From Kiloniella spongiae (GTDB taxonomy: Bacteria; Pseudomonadota; Alphaproteobacteria; Kiloniellales; Kiloniellaceae), in NCBI RefSeq assembly GCF_001026905.1, contig NZ_LAQL01000018.1, positions 1 to 64,000 of the forward strand: a DNA stretch of 64,000 bases, given 5' to 3'. The notes under the pieces are model-generated. The model did not search any database. It saw only the letters and a program-made list of their open reading frames with translations, and was not told where the DNA came from. Positions 17,137-26,217 of this stretch are shown in pieces. The first letter of the stretch is position 1. Each line of letters opens with the position of its first letter. A program made the position numbers and the translations under genes.

Positions 17137-18573
17137 TTATATAATTGGAAGTGTTGGGTCTCCACCTAAGATAGGGTCTGAGCCTAAAACGGTTTCCAAA
17201 ATAGTGCCTCCGCCAGTATGAGTGACAACTACAAAACCATCAGTACTTACGCTAGTTCCCGTTTCAGGATCTAATGGAGTAGTGGAGAACCCTGCACCTA
17301 TTAAATCGCTCAAAGGTATAACTGACGTTGTGACCTCATCTGATACAGAGGTCTCATCTATCTGTTCTTCTTTCCCTATCGATAGAGGTGCGATGCTTAA
17401 TAAATCAGTGGGGTCCAAGACCCCTTGTGTGCTCAATAGTTCAAGAATGGTGTCAATATTTTGATGGTATTGTCGTTCACTGTGACTATTTGTTTCTTCT
17501 TGCTCTAAGGCTGTTTCTTCTGGTCGGCCTGTTATGATCAGAGAGGCCAGCGGATCGTTAAGCTCCTCGTCCAGAAGGTTGAGTTCACTTACTTCTTCCA
17601 AATGCGGCAGGTTGTTGTTTAGAGCAATAGAAAGGTGTTCATCTCGAAGTTCAGAAAGCCGTTCATCCCTGTCTTCTTCGAGTTGGCCAAGCGGCCTTGT
17701 TTCAGTTAAAGCCAGATCTTCGTGATTTCGAAGGGTCGGGAACGTGTCGAATAGGCCTTCTACCCCTAAAATGACAAAAGCAGCATGCAGCTGATAGTCA
17801 TAGGTATCGTTTTGTGTACTCTTCTGACGGTTTTTATAATAGAGAGATAACAGATCAGCTCTGTTTTGTCGCTCATCTCGTTTTGAATTTGATGTGATGA
17901 CAGAAGAGCTTTGGTCCGAATTTGTGCTTTCTTGCGTTTTGTCTTTCTGGAGGTTGGAATTTGCAAAAAGAGCATCTGATAAATTATCTGTGTCATCAGA
18001 ATTGTAAAATACAGGAGGGATGAACATAAAGATAAACTCTTCCCCAAGCTGTAGTTTCTCTTTCAGGCGTTTTCTCGCACGTGACAAGCGACTCATCACG
18101 GTACCAATAGGGACGGAAAGGCTTCTGGCTGCTTCTTCATAGCTATGGCCAAAGGAAACGATTTGTTCCAGAACTTCCTGATCCTTTTGCGGCAGGTTCT
18201 TTAGAACATCCTGCACACGGTTAAGGAGAGACCGGTGTTCGATTTCCTTGGCGAAACAGATGTTGTTCTGGAGATTATCATTTTCGATCTCTGTTTGGGA
18301 TTGCAGCTCCTTTTGTCGCCGCTTGATTTGGTTGATCCAGAGGTTCTTCATAATAGGAAACAACCACTGTTCCATTTCATAAGCATCGTCATAAAGATGC
18401 TTTTTGGTATGGGCGCGGCCATAAGTTTCCTGAAACAGGTCCGAAGCAAGATCATCGTCTTTTGTTAAATACCGGGCATAGCGTTTAAGCTTTGGCATAG
18501 AAGATTCTAGTTTTTGCTCAAAATTCAATTGCTTGGGCCTTGTAATAATTGTTGTGTCTAATTCTATCTGCAT
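17137..18573 (-). CDS. ECF sigma factor with a long C-terminal extension
   Basis: Counting from ATG 18573 (478 aa), residues about 18-88 are sigma region 2 (DDLASDLFQETYGRA, then WLFPIMKNLWINQIKRR) and about 118-175 are region 4 with the helix-turn-helix SYEEAARSLSVPIGTVMSRLSRAR. A normal ECF factor ends there, near 180 residues. This one continues for about 300 acidic, low-complexity residues of unknown fold. In that tail, QGVLDPTDL (383-391) closely matches QGVIDPTEL in the N-terminus of the RTX protein encoded just upstream. An ATG at 18663 would overlap the RTX gene; ATG 18573 with AGGT before it is preferred. No anti-sigma gene is adjacent, so the tail may regulate the factor. I infer that it controls the RTX gene or its own operon. 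Confidence 0.8.
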   Translation of the reverse strand: MQIELDTTIITRPKQLNFEQKLESSMPKLKRYARYLTKDDDLASDLFQETYGRAHTKKHLYDDAYEMEQWLFPIMKNLWINQIKRRQKELQSQTEIENDNLQNNICFAKEIEHRSLLNRVQDVLKNLPQKDQEVLEQIVSFGHSYEEAARSLSVPIGTVMSRLSRARKRLKEKLQLGEEFIFMFIPPVFYNSDDTDNLSDALFANSNLQKDKTQESTNSDQSSSVITSNSKRDERQNRADLLSLYYKNRQKSTQNDTYDYQLHAAFVILGVEGLFDTFPTLRNHEDLALTETRPLGQLEEDRDERLSELRDEHLSIALNNNLPHLEEVSELNLLDEELNDPLASLIITGRPEETALEQEETNSHSERQYHQNIDTILELLSTQGVLDPTDLLSIAPLSIGKEEQIDETSVSDEVTTSVIPLSDLIGAGFSTTPLDPETGTSVSTDGFVVVTHTGGGTILETVLGSDPILGGDPTLPII

Positions 18574-18640
18574 GGGACCTGCGATTACACAGATTAAATA
18601 ACATTTTTTGATAGTAAAATGATTGTTGCACCATACCTGC

Positions 18641-20500
18641 CTAAGCCAGAGTATCAAGTGCATTCTGGTTCAACATGTTGGTCAGGATGTCGGTATCAGA
18701 GGTGCCCGTATTACTACTCAGGTAAGATAGCGACATGTTCTCCAAAAAGATTGTATGATCAGTCGTACCATCTTGATTGCTATCAATATCAATGTTAACG
18801 CCATTCGTTCCCTGCCTAAAATCCAGATATTGATCTAGATTGGATACTGTTTGTGCAGTATTAAGCAAATCACCGAGATCAATGACATCATCTAGCCTGA
18901 AATCTTTGATGGTATCTGTTTCAGATGGACCATTGGTGGCTATATCCACCTGACGGAACACAAATCGATCATTGCCATCAACGCCGTACATCGTGTCATT
19001 GCCACGACCACCGGTAATGATATCGTCGCCGCCGACGCCATAACCGCTACTCATTGAATAAAAACGGCTATCTCCATAAATGATGTCGTCGCCATCGCCA
19101 CCATCAATAATGTCGTTTCCCCCTTTGGCAAAGTTAAACCCGAAACCCTGAATATAAGCAGATTGAGTCTGGGAATCTCCATAGATTAGATCGTTACCGG
19201 CCCCGCCATTGATCACATCATCACCCCCTGATAGGGCGAGATTGCTTGAAAAACTAAGCAGGGTTTGTCCGTCGCCGTAGATGGTGTCATCACCGTCGCC
19301 ACCATCTAATATATCATTTCCACCATTTGTATCAGAAACAACGCTGCCGTCGCCATATATTCTGTCGTTCCCGTTGCCACCTGAAATTCTATCGTTACCG
19401 AGTATCGATGAGTAAATCGTACCGGCATCACCGAAAATTAAATCATCTCCTGTTCCACCGGAAATCACGTCGTTCCCTGCAACAGAACTGTTAAAATAGC
19501 TTGTGTCTCCATAAATTATATCATCGCCACCTGCACCATTTATAATGTCATTTCCCGTGACAACATTTATTGGGAAAAGGTCGTCGCCGAAGATTGTGTC
19601 ATTGGTTGACCCGCCCGTAATTTGGTCATCGCCGAAGGATGTCGAAGTTTGGTGCGTGATTGTCACAGACGATGACAACCCGCCACTTGTCGCCTGAATA
19701 TTATAGTAACCCGTAGTCCAGGAGTTATCAGCGGAAAAAATAATGGAAGAAAAAGGTGTCGTTACTTCCCAGGCGGTTCCATTACTACCAGAAATCATGG
19801 TTCCCTGATTAAGGACGGTTCCGATGGGAAACCCCTGTAACAAAATAATTTCTGTCGGGGAAAGGTTGTGGGTAAAGGCAATTTCGTAAACATTATTGGC
19901 GCCATCACCAATTATAATACCGCTATCCACAAGAATATCGTTTCCGTCACCACCTCTCAAAGTGATTGGTTTATTACCATAGGTTCCCTGATCACGAATA
20001 GAGTAGGGCAACAGATTAAGTGACAGATTTAAAAACGGGATAGCTGGAGTATCTAGGTTGCCTGTATTCCCTTGATCCGTTGTATTAGGCTGGTTTGCAA
20101 TCAGACCAAACTCTAACTCTGTTGGGTCAATAACGCCCTGTCGGTTTAACAGGTCGATTGCGTTTCCCAAGTCATCACTGTATTGACTGCCTCCGCCCCC
20201 AACGAGTGCTACGGCATCCCCCGCTGCCGTCTCGATGGGGGCCTGATCCAATATCTTGGCAAGCTCTTCTTTCTCTTCTTCCGAAAGGGCAGCAATTATC
20301 TCGGCAAAATAATCGGGATTACCCAATGCACTGGCGAATTCCACCAAGGTATCATCCGCGCTAACAGAAGCCTCAGAAGGCATCATATCGCTGGTAAGGG
20401 TGTCAGGCTTGATCAGGTGATTTAAACTTGCATCAAGCTCTTGCGAAAGGGTGTTTGTTTCCTGAGCAGCAACAGATTTTTTTTCAAGGCGTATCGTCAT
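18641..20500 (-). CDS. Secreted RTX calcium-binding protein (type I secretion substrate)
   Basis: The 619-aa protein (from ATG 20500, GGGA about 9 nt upstream) has an acidic N-terminal region without a signal peptide, then a central block (about residues 310-530) of at least seven GGxGxD-type nonapeptide clusters such as GGAGGDDIIYGD and GGDGDDTIYGD, which bind calcium as a beta-roll. The end (DRFVF, IKDFRLDDVIDLGDLL, then FLENMSL) resembles the VCA0849-type C-terminal secretion region of T1SS substrates. It is probably exported unfolded by a type I system encoded elsewhere. The N-terminus carries QGVIDPTEL (121-129), shared with the sigma factor encoded 67 nt downstream. The role, adhesin or enzyme-free surface protein, cannot be decided. 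Confidence 0.85.
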   Translation of the reverse strand: MTIRLEKKSVAAQETNTLSQELDASLNHLIKPDTLTSDMMPSEASVSADDTLVEFASALGNPDYFAEIIAALSEEEKEELAKILDQAPIETAAGDAVALVGGGGSQYSDDLGNAIDLLNRQGVIDPTELEFGLIANQPNTTDQGNTGNLDTPAIPFLNLSLNLLPYSIRDQGTYGNKPITLRGGDGNDILVDSGIIIGDGANNVYEIAFTHNLSPTEIILLQGFPIGTVLNQGTMISGSNGTAWEVTTPFSSIIFSADNSWTTGYYNIQATSGGLSSSVTITHQTSTSFGDDQITGGSTNDTIFGDDLFPINVVTGNDIINGAGGDDIIYGDTSYFNSSVAGNDVISGGTGDDLIFGDAGTIYSSILGNDRISGGNGNDRIYGDGSVVSDTNGGNDILDGGDGDDTIYGDGQTLLSFSSNLALSGGDDVINGGAGNDLIYGDSQTQSAYIQGFGFNFAKGGNDIIDGGDGDDIIYGDSRFYSMSSGYGVGGDDIITGGRGNDTMYGVDGNDRFVFRQVDIATNGPSETDTIKDFRLDDVIDLGDLLNTAQTVSNLDQYLDFRQGTNGVNIDIDSNQDGTTDHTIFLENMSLSYLSSNTGTSDTDILTNMLNQNALDTLA

Positions 20501-20626
20501 AGCTTTTTCCCGTAAATTCTTTGTCTGACAAGCAAACAAATTCGAAAGTTACTAGGACTACAGCCCGGATTTTTTTTTATTCCATTTTTTTTGTATTATT
20601 TTCTATGGGGGGAGAATTGAGCTTTT

Positions 20627-21310
20627 TTATTTATTGGTCCTGTCTTGGAAAGATGTTTCTAAATGAATTTGAAAAGCACGTTTTATATGTTGCTGGGCTG
20701 CTTTTTCTGCCGCTTCGGGGTTACGATTTTTAATCTCTTCAATTATACGATGATGTTCTTGATAAAGTGGATTTGGTCTATCTGAGGGAAGGTATTTCAC
20801 TCCACGAAGTAGAGCCATAGAATCAGAAATTGCTTCAAAAGCTTTAATTAAAAATCGATTATGAGCTGCATTATAGATAGCGTGATGAAGTTCCCAATTG
20901 ATTTGGTTTAAATCTCTGGGATCCTTTGCTTCGCGTCCTTTTGCCAAGATGTATTCCATATTTGCTATTTCCATATCTGAAGCATGTTGAGCGGCAAACC
21001 GTGCTGCGATGCCTTCTAATTGTTGGCGCAAAGCGTATAATTCGGCAACTTCTTGCGGGTTTAATTCAGCAACGATAGCGCCCCTTTGAGGTTCAAACGT
21101 CAAGCGTCCTTCGGATTGTAATCTACGAAAAGCCTCACGAACAGGTGTTCGGCTAACATTCAAAGACTTTGTAAATTCTGATTCTCGGATACGTTCCCCG
21201 GGATGGTACTGTCCATCGCGAATGGCCTGAAGTACTTCTTGGTACACATACTCACCTAGTGAAGGTTGAGCATTTTTGTTCTCTTCAATTTTGTTATTTT
21301 TATCGCTCAT
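20627..21310 (-). CDS. FCD-domain GntR regulator of the Tct locus
   Basis: This 227-aa protein has an N-terminal winged helix (about residues 14-80; SRTPVREAFRRLQ) and an FCD ligand domain (90-215). It diverges from tctC, with a palindromic candidate operator overlapping the tctC promoter, so it most likely represses the transport operon until the substrate or a derivative binds. It is related to, but clearly distinct from, the MatR-like regulator at 8.1 kb. Confidence 0.85.
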   Translation of the reverse strand: MSDKNNKIEENKNAQPSLGEYVYQEVLQAIRDGQYHPGERIRESEFTKSLNVSRTPVREAFRRLQSEGRLTFEPQRGAIVAELNPQEVAELYALRQQLEGIAARFAAQHASDMEIANMEYILAKGREAKDPRDLNQINWELHHAIYNAAHNRFLIKAFEAISDSMALLRGVKYLPSDRPNPLYQEHHRIIEEIKNRNPEAAEKAAQQHIKRAFQIHLETSFQDRTNK

Positions 21311-21377
21311 AATAGCTACGTTAACTTATTGTTTTCAAAAATAGAAGTTACGATAAATGAACTCGTTTTGCAATATG

Positions 21378-21407
21378 TTGACTTTAATGTATTTAAATGT
21401 ATACAAT
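21378..21407 (+). promoter_or_regulatory. Candidate tctC promoter with overlapping GntR operator
   Basis: TTGACT (21378-21383) is a plausible -35; TACAAT (21402-21407, 18-nt spacer) or TATACA (21400-21405, 16-nt spacer) would be the -10. ATGTATACAA (21397-21406), palindromic except at its ends, overlaps the -10, and flanking ATGTA/TACAT add outer symmetry. Repressor binding there would block RNA polymerase. Confidence 0.5.
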
Positions 21408-21469
21408 TAAGTACATAATTAAACGTCCTTAGAAAAGGATTGTAAAATTTAGCAGGAGGTTTCTTTCCA

Positions 21470-22447
21470 ATGAATGGTAGAATCAAAGTTGTCGCCTTAG
21501 TCTTAGCTTTGGCGACCGTATCAACAATACTCCCGTCTTTTGAATCAAAAGCGGCTGATTTTCCGAAAAAGCCTTTGGCAATGATTGTGGCTTATTCGCC
21601 TGGCGGTGGGACTGATACAGCAGCACGCGTGATTGCTAAATATGTTCAACCTCACTTGGGGCAAAGGCTTATTATCCAAAACAAGCCTGGCGCAGGTGGT
21701 CAAATTGGCTTTACGGCATTAGCAAACGCTAAGAATGACGGTTACAAAATCGGATTTATTAATATTCCGTCGATTTTTATGGTAAAAATGTTGCGTGATA
21801 ATGTGCCGTATGAAATGTCTGATTATGAGGCTATCGCAAATATTCAACTCGACCCTGTTGTACTGACGGTTAAAGCTGATAGTCCTTATCAAACATTCGA
21901 AGAGTTTATCAACGCAGTAAAAAAGAACCCTGGTAATGTTAATGTTGGCGGTGATGGGCCTCAATCTAACAATCAATTACAAGTTGTTGTTGCTGAGGAT
22001 AAACTGGGGGCCGACGTGAATTTTGTTCCATTCAACGGCTCTGGACCTGCAATTACGGCGACGCTAGGTGATCAGGTTGTTGCTTCTGTTCCATCAGCCA
22101 GTTCTGCCACAAGCCATATACAGAATGGTCGGTTACGGGCCTTAGCTGTTTTTGCCGATAAACGGTATAAATATCTTCCTGACGTACCAACGATTAAAGA
22201 GGCATCTGGTGTAGAAGTGCCGTCGATAGGTGCCTCGATGCGCGGTGTTGCGGTTCCTAAAGGTATGGATCCTGATCGTAAGAAAATCATAGAAGATGCC
22301 TTCGCAAAAGTAATGAAAGATCCTGAATTTATAGCGCATGCAGATAAAATGGGTTTACCGTTACATTATATGAATGCCAGGGATTTTGATGCTTATCTCA
22401 AAACGGCTGCTGAGTCTGTTGAGAGCTATATTTCGTTACTAAAATAG
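21470..22447 (+). CDS. Tripartite tricarboxylate transporter substrate-binding protein (TctC/Bug family)
   Basis: The 325-aa protein has a signal peptide (about residues 1-28, ending SKA) and the Bug-family signatures YSPGGGTDTAARVIA (about residues 43-57) and NKPGAGGQIGF (67-77), which form the carboxylate-binding site. It delivers a periplasmic organic acid to TctA/TctB. AGGAGG lies about 9 nt before the ATG. The ligand is unknown; Bug proteins bind diverse carboxylates. Confidence 0.92.
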   Translation: MNGRIKVVALVLALATVSTILPSFESKAADFPKKPLAMIVAYSPGGGTDTAARVIAKYVQPHLGQRLIIQNKPGAGGQIGFTALANAKNDGYKIGFINIPSIFMVKMLRDNVPYEMSDYEAIANIQLDPVVLTVKADSPYQTFEEFINAVKKNPGNVNVGGDGPQSNNQLQVVVAEDKLGADVNFVPFNGSGPAITATLGDQVVASVPSASSATSHIQNGRLRALAVFADKRYKYLPDVPTIKEASGVEVPSIGASMRGVAVPKGMDPDRKKIIEDAFAKVMKDPEFIAHADKMGLPLHYMNARDFDAYLKTAAESVESYISLLK

Positions 22448-22470
22448 AGAAAATCTGAAGGGAGTATGTG

Positions 22471-22917
22471 ATGCGTCAAGACGTTATGGATAAATTTTTT
22501 TCTTTATTGATGATAGTCTTTGCTATCACCAGTGGAATTGTGGCTTTTCAGTATTCTTATGAGTCGTCATATTTTCCACGTCTCCTTTCGGCATTCATTG
22601 CTACGATCGCGTTGCTCCTTTTAATCCGCCTTCAATCATCTTCAAATGCAGGTGAAGGTAGTATGGTTGAAGGGGCGAAGGACCAGATTATAGCCGGTCT
22701 TAGTGTTTTTGCAGGCATCGCGCTTTATACATTTGGCATACAAATTATCAATTTTGAACTTTCAACAATTATTTTTATTGCCGGGTTTGTCTTCTATCTC
22801 GGGTATCGAAATTTATTGATTATCTCTGGTGTTAGCCTTGGCGTGACGGCACTCCTTTACGGTATTTTCTTTGAATTCTTGGCGGTAAGTCGTCCTGAAA
22901 GTCTCTTTTTGGAATAA
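22471..22917 (+). CDS. Tripartite tricarboxylate transporter small membrane subunit (TctB)
   Basis: The 148-aa protein has four membrane segments, the TctB layout. ATG 22471 is preceded by GGGAG at 6-nt spacing; the in-frame GTG immediately before it sits too close. It lies 23 nt after tctC and 11 nt before tctA in one operon and partners TctA in the membrane. Confidence 0.85.
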   Translation: MRQDVMDKFFSLLMIVFAITSGIVAFQYSYESSYFPRLLSAFIATIALLLLIRLQSSSNAGEGSMVEGAKDQIIAGLSVFAGIALYTFGIQIINFELSTIIFIAGFVFYLGYRNLLIISGVSLGVTALLYGIFFEFLAVSRPESLFLE

Positions 22918-22928
22918 GGACGAAAGTT

Positions 22929-24434
22929 ATGTTTGATAATATTTTGCTTGGTTTATCTGCACTTTCAGACGTTACAATGTTGGTTGCTATTGCCGCAGGT
23001 GTGCTCGGCGGAGTGATGATTGGGGTTTTACCGGGATTAAGTAGTACGATGGGTGTTGCTTTGCTTATCCCGGTAACATTTTCAATGCCGCCACAAGTCG
23101 GCTTGGCTATGCTGGGCGGTATTTACCTTTCTTCTACTTATAGTGGTTCCATAAGCGCAATTCTATTGAATATTCCTGGTACTTCAGCTGCGGTTGCCAC
23201 GTTGTTAGATGGGCACCCTATGTCAAAGAGAGGGCAGTCCACGCGTGCAATTTCTTTGGCAACTTTCGGTTCTTGTATTGGTGGGTTAATTAGTGTTGTT
23301 GCTCTTCTCTTTATCGCTCCGCCATTAGCAGAATTTTCTCTAATGTTCGGTTCTCCCGAATATTTCTTGCTTGCTGTTTTTGGTATTACAGTTATTGCAT
23401 CCTTATCCGCAGGTGCGATGGAAAAGGGGCTAATCGCAGGTGCAATTGGATTGATGTTAAGTACTATAGGCAATCATCCTTTGACGGGTGAAATGCGATA
23501 TACTTGGGGTTTACCTTCTCTATATGACGGAATTCCATTAGTTGTATCGTTAATCGGTCTTTATTCAATTCCAGAAGTAATTGATATGATTGCTAAGCGT
23601 AACCAGACTGAACGCCCGCTTATAGACACTGATGCTTCCAATCCGTTCACATTTTTACCAGAAGTTTTAAGCCACAAAATAAACCTTCTCCGCTCTAGTC
23701 TAATTGGGATAGTTGTTGGGATTATACCTGGTGTGGGGTGTAGTGTAGGGGGCTTTTTGTCTTATGATGCTGCAAAGCGTATATCCAAGAAGTCAAAAGA
23801 GTTTGGCAATGGTTCTCCTGAAGGTGTTATCGCATGTGAAACGGCTAATAATGCAGTAACTGGAGGAACGTTAATTCCGTTGCTCACACTTGGAATACCT
23901 GGAAATCCTGTGACAGCGGTTTTATTGGGAGGGATCATGATTCATGGTTTACGCCCAGGTGCCGAGCTTTTCACACTGAACGCAGAAATTACCTATGGTT
24001 TTATTCTTAGTTTGTTTGTTGCCAATCTTTTGTTTGTACCTATCGGATTATTTATTGCGAAATATTGCGTGCGTATCATTCAAGTCCCGCGATCAATCCT
24101 GGCTCCGACAATTATGACTCTGGCGGTTGTGGGGGCTTACTCTATTCGCAACTCGTTAGAAGATATTATGATTATGCTCTTTGTTGGCGCCATAGGGTTT
24201 ATCTTTCAGCTATTTAACGTGCCCAGAGCGCCCCTTGTGCTTGGTCTTGTACTGGGGACTTTGGCAGAAGGCGAGTTAGCCAGATCACTAGCACTGGTTC
24301 ATGGTGATATCTTTGCTTTTGCCACTCAATTGGTAACGCGGCCTATCTCTTTTGTAATTCTGTTGTTTTGTTTCTATGCCTTATATCAAGGCATCGTACA
24401 GCATCGCAAAAAATCTAAAATTCTTGATGATTAA
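22929..24434 (+). CDS. Tripartite tricarboxylate transporter large membrane subunit (TctA)
   Basis: The 501-aa protein has about 12 membrane segments and two pseudo-repeated TctA motifs: GVMIGVLPGLSSTMGVALL near the N-terminus and GIIPGVGCSVGGFLSYDAAKR in the middle. It forms the cation-driven permease. AAGGACGAAAG lies just before its ATG. Length and motifs match the family. Confidence 0.94.
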   Translation: MFDNILLGLSALSDVTMLVAIAAGVLGGVMIGVLPGLSSTMGVALLIPVTFSMPPQVGLAMLGGIYLSSTYSGSISAILLNIPGTSAAVATLLDGHPMSKRGQSTRAISLATFGSCIGGLISVVALLFIAPPLAEFSLMFGSPEYFLLAVFGITVIASLSAGAMEKGLIAGAIGLMLSTIGNHPLTGEMRYTWGLPSLYDGIPLVVSLIGLYSIPEVIDMIAKRNQTERPLIDTDASNPFTFLPEVLSHKINLLRSSLIGIVVGIIPGVGCSVGGFLSYDAAKRISKKSKEFGNGSPEGVIACETANNAVTGGTLIPLLTLGIPGNPVTAVLLGGIMIHGLRPGAELFTLNAEITYGFILSLFVANLLFVPIGLFIAKYCVRIIQVPRSILAPTIMTLAVVGAYSIRNSLEDIMIMLFVGAIGFIFQLFNVPRAPLVLGLVLGTLAEGELARSLALVHGDIFAFATQLVTRPISFVILLFCFYALYQGIVQHRKKSKILDD

Positions 24435-24463
24435 TAACGTCTTTATTGACAGAGAGGAAGATT

Positions 24464-24844
24464 ATGAAATCACTTTTCACAGCTTGTGTTCTTGCTTGTA
24501 CTTTGTTGGTTAGTGCTTGTGGAACCACATCAATGCCAAATCCTGAAATCAATCTAAAAGGACCATTGGCGCTTGATGAAAAAGGAATGGTTGAATTATC
24601 TGGTAGTGGTTTTGTGCCAAATTCCGATGTGACATTGGTTTTTAGAACAATAGATGGTGTAGAAAGCGATATCACTTATGCCGTAGATCCTACGCCGAAA
24701 GCTGACGGTGAGGGCAATTGGGTCACGATGTGGTCTTACGGTCGTTTTGTGAAAAAGAAATTAGTTGCTGCTGGTGACTATACCTTGATCGCTGCAGATC
24801 CTGATTTTACGCCTTTGGTCCAAGAGGTTGTAAGCTTCCAATAA
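24464..24844 (+). CDS. Small lipoprotein of the Tct locus, function unknown
   Basis: From ATG 24464 (GAGGAAG 3 nt upstream) the product is 126 aa. A lipoprotein signal ends in LLVSACG, giving a lipid-modified cysteine near residue 20. The mature part, about 105 residues, is predicted beta-rich (VELSGSGFVPNSDVTLVF), reminiscent of an Ig-like or IPT-type extracellular domain. It is 29 nt after tctA, in the operon. I recognise no family; a role in capturing the substrate at the envelope is inferred only from position. Confidence 0.6.
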   Translation: MKSLFTACVLACTLLVSACGTTSMPNPEINLKGPLALDEKGMVELSGSGFVPNSDVTLVFRTIDGVESDITYAVDPTPKADGEGNWVTMWSYGRFVKKKLVAAGDYTLIAADPDFTPLVQEVVSFQ

Positions 24845-24918
24845 TCCATTTGAATATGCACCTGTCAGAGAACTTGGCAGGTGTATATTTTTGCCTTGAG
24901 AAAAGTGAAAGATTATTC

Positions 24919-26199
24919 ATGACCGACGTTAGTGCCATTCAACATTTTTGCCCCATTCGCCGTGTGGGAGAGGGTGAGTTACATCATTTCTTTGGGTATT
25001 ATAATAAAAATGTTTGGGACCGTACTGGAAGGTATTTTTTATCAAACCAAGTACAGATGATGACACAGGATTTAACAGGCAAGGAGATAGCGAAGGTTGG
25101 GTATTTCGACCTGGAAGATAGTGATAAATATTTCCCTATTGGTTCGACTACGACATGGAATTGGCAAATGGGTTGTCAGCTGCAATGGTTAGAGGGTAAG
25201 AAAGGTCGCCATATTATCTATAATACACGCAGCGAAGACGGCGAAGGTACTGTTTATCCCAATTTCTGCTCTACCATTTATGACGTTGAAACAGGTATAG
25301 AGAAAAAACTACCTTTACCTATTTATGTTGTCGCTCCAAATAGCGAGTACGCTTTATCAGTTGATTATTCACGTTTTCAAAAAACACATCGTACTATTGG
25401 TTATAGTGCTACACATCAGGAACCTGAATTACCTTTGGCGCCAGATAATGATGGTATCTGGCGTATGGATATTGAAACAGGCAACTATAAGCAGATCCTG
25501 AGCTTAAAAGACCTATTTAATTTCAATCATGTGTCTTCCATGGATAAGGCAATTCACTGGGTCACTCATTTGGAAGTTTGTCCAAATTCTTCTCGCTTCT
25601 TATTTATTCATCGCTGGACAGAGCGTGTTGAAGATGAGTTTTGTTTTTTACATCGCTTATTTACGATTAATGAAGATGGTAGCGATCTGCGGTTATTGGA
25701 ATGTACAGACCATCCAATTCCACAATTGGCGAAAGATTTTGATCCCGATGCTATCGGAACGTTTGATTATGAAAAATCGGAATACCAAATTTCCCATCCT
25801 GTTTGGAAAGATGACGATACTGTAATTGTATGGGGGCCGCATAAGGGGAAAATTCATTATCACCTTTATGATGATAAAACCAATCAAGTTAAGGTCCTGG
25901 GCAAAGAACATCTGACAGAAAATGGCCATATGACATTTTCAAAAGATGGCCGTTGGTTGTTATCAGATACATACCCTGACGATGTAACTAATGAGCGTTA
26001 TTTAATCTTATATGATGTTGATAATAATCAACGTTATAACATTGGTAGTTTTTATACTCCGGTAGATCTTGGGAAACATAATCGTTGTGATCTACACCCA
26101 AGATGGAGCCCTGATTGCCAAAAGGTTTGCATAGATTCTGTTCATGAAGGTTCTCGTCAACGTTATGTCATAGATGTATCAGAGTTGGTGAATAGCTAG
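24919..26199 (+). CDS. Beta-propeller protein related to oligogalacturonate lyase-like proteins
   Basis: The 426-aa product (from ATG 24919; the frame opens 23 codons earlier without a ribosome site) shows repeated blades of the WD40-like/TolB kind: GHMTFSKDGRWLLSDTYPD and HPRWSPDCQKVCIDSVHEG in the C-terminal part, and HHFFGYYNKNVWDRTGRYFL near the start. No signal peptide is visible, so it is probably cytoplasmic. The pattern resembles proteins related to oligogalacturonate lyase (Pel22), but I cannot confirm catalytic residues. Being the only enzyme-like protein in the Tct operon, it may act on the imported compound. Confidence 0.55.
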   Translation: MTDVSAIQHFCPIRRVGEGELHHFFGYYNKNVWDRTGRYFLSNQVQMMTQDLTGKEIAKVGYFDLEDSDKYFPIGSTTTWNWQMGCQLQWLEGKKGRHIIYNTRSEDGEGTVYPNFCSTIYDVETGIEKKLPLPIYVVAPNSEYALSVDYSRFQKTHRTIGYSATHQEPELPLAPDNDGIWRMDIETGNYKQILSLKDLFNFNHVSSMDKAIHWVTHLEVCPNSSRFLFIHRWTERVEDEFCFLHRLFTINEDGSDLRLLECTDHPIPQLAKDFDPDAIGTFDYEKSEYQISHPVWKDDDTVIVWGPHKGKIHYHLYDDKTNQVKVLGKEHLTENGHMTFSKDGRWLLSDTYPDDVTNERYLILYDVDNNQRYNIGSFYTPVDLGKHNRCDLHPRWSPDCQKVCIDSVHEGSRQRYVIDVSELVNS

Positions 26200-26217
26200 G
26201 TAATGAGGGGGTGACAA

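Noticed and set aside
18574-18663. Earlier ATG for the sigma factor at 18663
   Set aside because: It would overlap the RTX gene end, and the added residues (Cys- and Trp-rich) do not look like the start of an ECF factor; ATG 18573 fits better.
18990-19640. Dense short repeats that could suggest a CRISPR or satellite array
   Set aside because: They are the glycine- and aspartate-rich RTX codons of the calcium-binding protein; spacing and sequence follow the protein repeats.
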